DNA from: Burkholderiaceae bacterium
Lineage (GTDB): Bacteria > Pseudomonadota > Gammaproteobacteria > Burkholderiales > Burkholderiaceae
Direction: 5' to 3'
DNA: 7,840 nt
Assembly: GCA_017997515.1 (NCBI GenBank)
Contig: JAGOEY010000022.1
Span: 1-7,840, forward strand
Positions 6,209 to 7,840 of this stretch are shown here, one piece after another (within the stretch, counting starts at the first letter, position 1; each line of letters begins with the position of its first letter). A program made the position numbers and the translations under genes. The notes below the pieces were generated by a model. The model was not told the DNA's origin, ran no database searches, and saw only the letters and a program-made list of their open reading frames with translations.

Positions 6209-7687
6209 TCAGCGGGCCGGGCGGATCAGCACATACTGCGACCACTCCCCGCGCCAGAACAGTACTTTGACCGGTTTCGCCTTGTCCAGCTTGGCCACGG
6301 CCGCATCGAATTCCTTGACGTTGGCCACATCGGTGTTGCCCACGGTGACGATCACATCACCCTCGCGCAGGCCGGCACGGGCGGCGGCGTCCACAGCCGC
6401 ATCCACCTTCACGCCACCCTGGAGCTTGAGCTCTTTCTTCTGCGCATCGGTGAGGCCACTCACTGTCAGGCCCAACTGCTGCCCGGCGCTGGAGGCCTTG
6501 GGCTCTTCTTTCTTCTCCACGGCCTTTTTGGCGGGCTGGTCAGGCTCGATTTCGGCGATGGTGATGGCCAAGTCTTTGCTGGCCCCCTTGCGAAACACGG
6601 TGACCGTGCTTTTGCTGCCGGGTTTGGTGTTGCCGACCTGGCGTGGCAGGTCGCTGGTTTTTTCGATCGCCTTGCCGTCGAACTTGGTGATGATGTCCCC
6701 GGCTTCCACGCCGGCTTTCTCTGCCGGTGAACCGCGCTCGATGCCCCGCACCAGCGCACCTTGTGGTTTGCCCAGGCCGCTGGCCTCGGCCACCTCTTTG
6801 GTGACGGGTTCGATCTGCACACCGATACGGCCACGCGACACCCGCCCCCCGGCACGCAGCTGGTCACTCACACGGATGGCTTCGTCCATCGGGATCGCAA
6901 ACGAGATACCCATAAAGCCGCCGGAGCGTGAGTAGATCTGGCTGTTCACCCCAATCACTTCACCACGCATGTTGATCAACGGGCCACCTGAGTTGCCGGG
7001 GTTGATGGCCACATCGGTCTGGATGAATGGCAGGTAGTCACCCGTGTCCCGCCCCTTGGCGCTCACGATGCCTGCCGTCACGGTGTTTTCCAGCCCAAAG
7101 GGTGAGCCAATCGCCATGACCCATTCACCGACCTTCAGGCGGCTCAGGTCACCCACCTTGACGGCCGGCAGGCCCGTGGCGTCGATCTTGACCACGGCCA
7201 CGTCGGTGCGTTTGTCGGCCCCCACGATCTTGGCCTTGAACTCGCGCTTGTCGGTGAGTGTCACCAGCACTTCATCGGCCCCCTCGACCACATGGGCGTT
7301 GGTCATGATGTAGCCGTCGGGCGTCAGCACAAAACCCGACGCCACACCCCGCGGCTGCTCTTCGTCCGGCTGCTGGGGGCGTTGTGGCCGCTGCTGGCGT
7401 GGCATGTTGGGCATGGGCACCCCAAAGCGGCGGAAGAATTCGAGCATCTCTTCATCCATGCCGTTGGCACCCGGGCCGATGCGCGGTGTGCTTTTCTCGA
7501 CCGTGCGGATGTTCACCACGGACGGCCCCACCTGCTCCACCAGGTCGGTGAAGTCCGGCAGCGAACGCATGGCCGCCGCCGATTGCGCCAGGGCTGCGCC
7601 TGCAGGCACCAGCGACGCCGTGGCCCCCACAGCCATCACACCGGCCAGCGCCAACACACGTACGTTCTTCCACTCGGGAGTCAGCAT
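6209..7687 (-). CDS. degP: Periplasmic serine protease Do, DegP/MucD type
   Basis: This is an HtrA-family protease that degrades or refolds damaged envelope proteins. The 492-residue precursor starts with a signal peptide (charged KNVR, hydrophobic core VLALAGVMAVGATASL, likely cut after AALA at residue 34). The trypsin-like domain carries the full triad: His132 in TNAHVV, Asp162 in TDVAVVKID, Ser233 in NPGNSGGPL. A Pro/Gln-rich stretch (about 97-113, RQQRPQRPQQPDEEQPR) occupies the LA-loop region. PDZ1 runs from about residue 285 (RGRIGVQI... GIERGSPAEKAGVEAGDII) to about 378. A Lys/Glu/Pro-rich linker (381-403) follows, then PDZ2 to the end (AARAGLREGDVIVTVGNTDV). The ATG has a GAAAGG ribosome site (7699-7694) and lies 21 bases after mucB, so it belongs to the sigma-E stress operon as mucD does in Pseudomonas. 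Sigma-E control is inferred from context; the promoter is outside the window. DegQ-type naming is equally possible. Confidence 0.95.
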   Translation of the reverse strand: MLTPEWKNVRVLALAGVMAVGATASLVPAGAALAQSAAAMRSLPDFTDLVEQVGPSVVNIRTVEKSTPRIGPGANGMDEEMLEFFRRFGVPMPNMPRQQRPQRPQQPDEEQPRGVASGFVLTPDGYIMTNAHVVEGADEVLVTLTDKREFKAKIVGADKRTDVAVVKIDATGLPAVKVGDLSRLKVGEWVMAIGSPFGLENTVTAGIVSAKGRDTGDYLPFIQTDVAINPGNSGGPLINMRGEVIGVNSQIYSRSGGFMGISFAIPMDEAIRVSDQLRAGGRVSRGRIGVQIEPVTKEVAEASGLGKPQGALVRGIERGSPAEKAGVEAGDIITKFDGKAIEKTSDLPRQVGNTKPGSKSTVTVFRKGASKDLAITIAEIEPDQPAKKAVEKKEEPKASSAGQQLGLTVSGLTDAQKKELKLQGGVKVDAAVDAAARAGLREGDVIVTVGNTDVANVKEFDAAVAKLDKAKPVKVLFWRGEWSQYVLIRPAR

Positions 7688-7708
7688 CGGAAACCTTTCA
7701 ATTGATAT

Positions 7709-7840
7709 TCACTTCTTCCGCTCAAGCGACTGCGCAAAAAGCCGGAGCGTGGACAAAGGGGTCTCTCCCACCGCCGTGAGCCACCAGTCGTTGCCCACAC
7801 GTTTGGTGATGGTCTGGGTGGAGCCCATGGCCATCTCCTG
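7709..7840 (-). CDS. mucB: Sigma-E factor regulatory protein MucB/RseB, C-terminal end only
   Basis: The minus strand is open from the window edge to a TGA at 7711-7709 and encodes 43 residues, including GSTQTITKRVGNDWWLTAVG and a tail LRLFAQSLERKK. This matches the end of the MucB/RseB C-terminal domain (the pattern thxixRVGxDWWxTAVGExP...L..FA..LER). MucB is periplasmic and binds the anti-sigma factor RseA/MucA, shielding it from DegS-type cleavage until mislocalised outer-membrane proteins or lipopolysaccharide release it. The N-terminal part lies beyond the right edge. The short spacing to degP indicates cotranscription; rpoE and rseA/mucA would be expected further upstream. Confidence 0.85.
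   Translation of the reverse strand, partial: QEMAMGSTQTITKRVGNDWWLTAVGETPLSTLRLFAQSLERKK

Noticed and set aside
1..7840. CRISPR array, insertion sequence, prophage, tRNA or rRNA
   Set aside because: No repeat-spacer pattern, transposase, inverted-repeat-bounded element or RNA gene was seen on either strand.

Overview
The window reads as a chromosomal housekeeping segment of a betaproteobacterium, most likely order Burkholderiales and near the Comamonadaceae. The basis is the gene order (mucB-degP / lepA-lepB-DUF4845-rnc-era-recO), the close match of the LepA, Era and RNase III sequences to that group as I recall them, and GC-rich coding sequence. No database search was possible, so the placement is an inference. 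Every gene I can support lies on the minus strand; transcription runs from high to low coordinates.

Layout in the direction of transcription: (1) 7840-7709 is the C-terminal end of mucB/rseB, the periplasmic regulator of the RseA-sigma-E system. 21 bases later comes degP/mucD (7687-6209), a periplasmic trypsin-like protease with two PDZ domains. This is the distal part of an envelope-stress operon, closed by a rho-independent terminator at 6154-6192. (2) 5775-6153 is a gene-free, partly AT-rich spacer of about 380 bases. It contains five DnaA-box-like 9-mers in two oppositely oriented groups, each with an exact 11-base period. (3) A second strong minus-strand terminator at 5743-5774 has no visible gene in front of it and lies only about 45 bases upstream of lepA. 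It suggests a short leader RNA, an attenuator or a small RNA. (4) 5699-760 is a compact operon: lepA (EF4), lepB (signal peptidase I), a DUF4845 membrane protein, rnc (RNase III) and era. Three of its four junctions overlap or abut (TGATG, TAGGTG, ATGA). (5) A hairpin-rich intergenic element (661-759) starts right after the era stop and precedes recO, which runs off the left edge.

Functionally, the left block combines translation and ribosome quality (LepA, Era, RNase III), protein export (LepB) and DNA repair (RecO). The right block handles misfolded envelope proteins. The protein-coding genes are ordinary and conserved. The unexplained signal is in the two non-coding regions: the lepA-degP spacer and the era-recO element. 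Lesser oddities are a long Ala/Gly-rich N-terminal extension on Era and a prepilin-like N-terminus on the DUF4845 protein.
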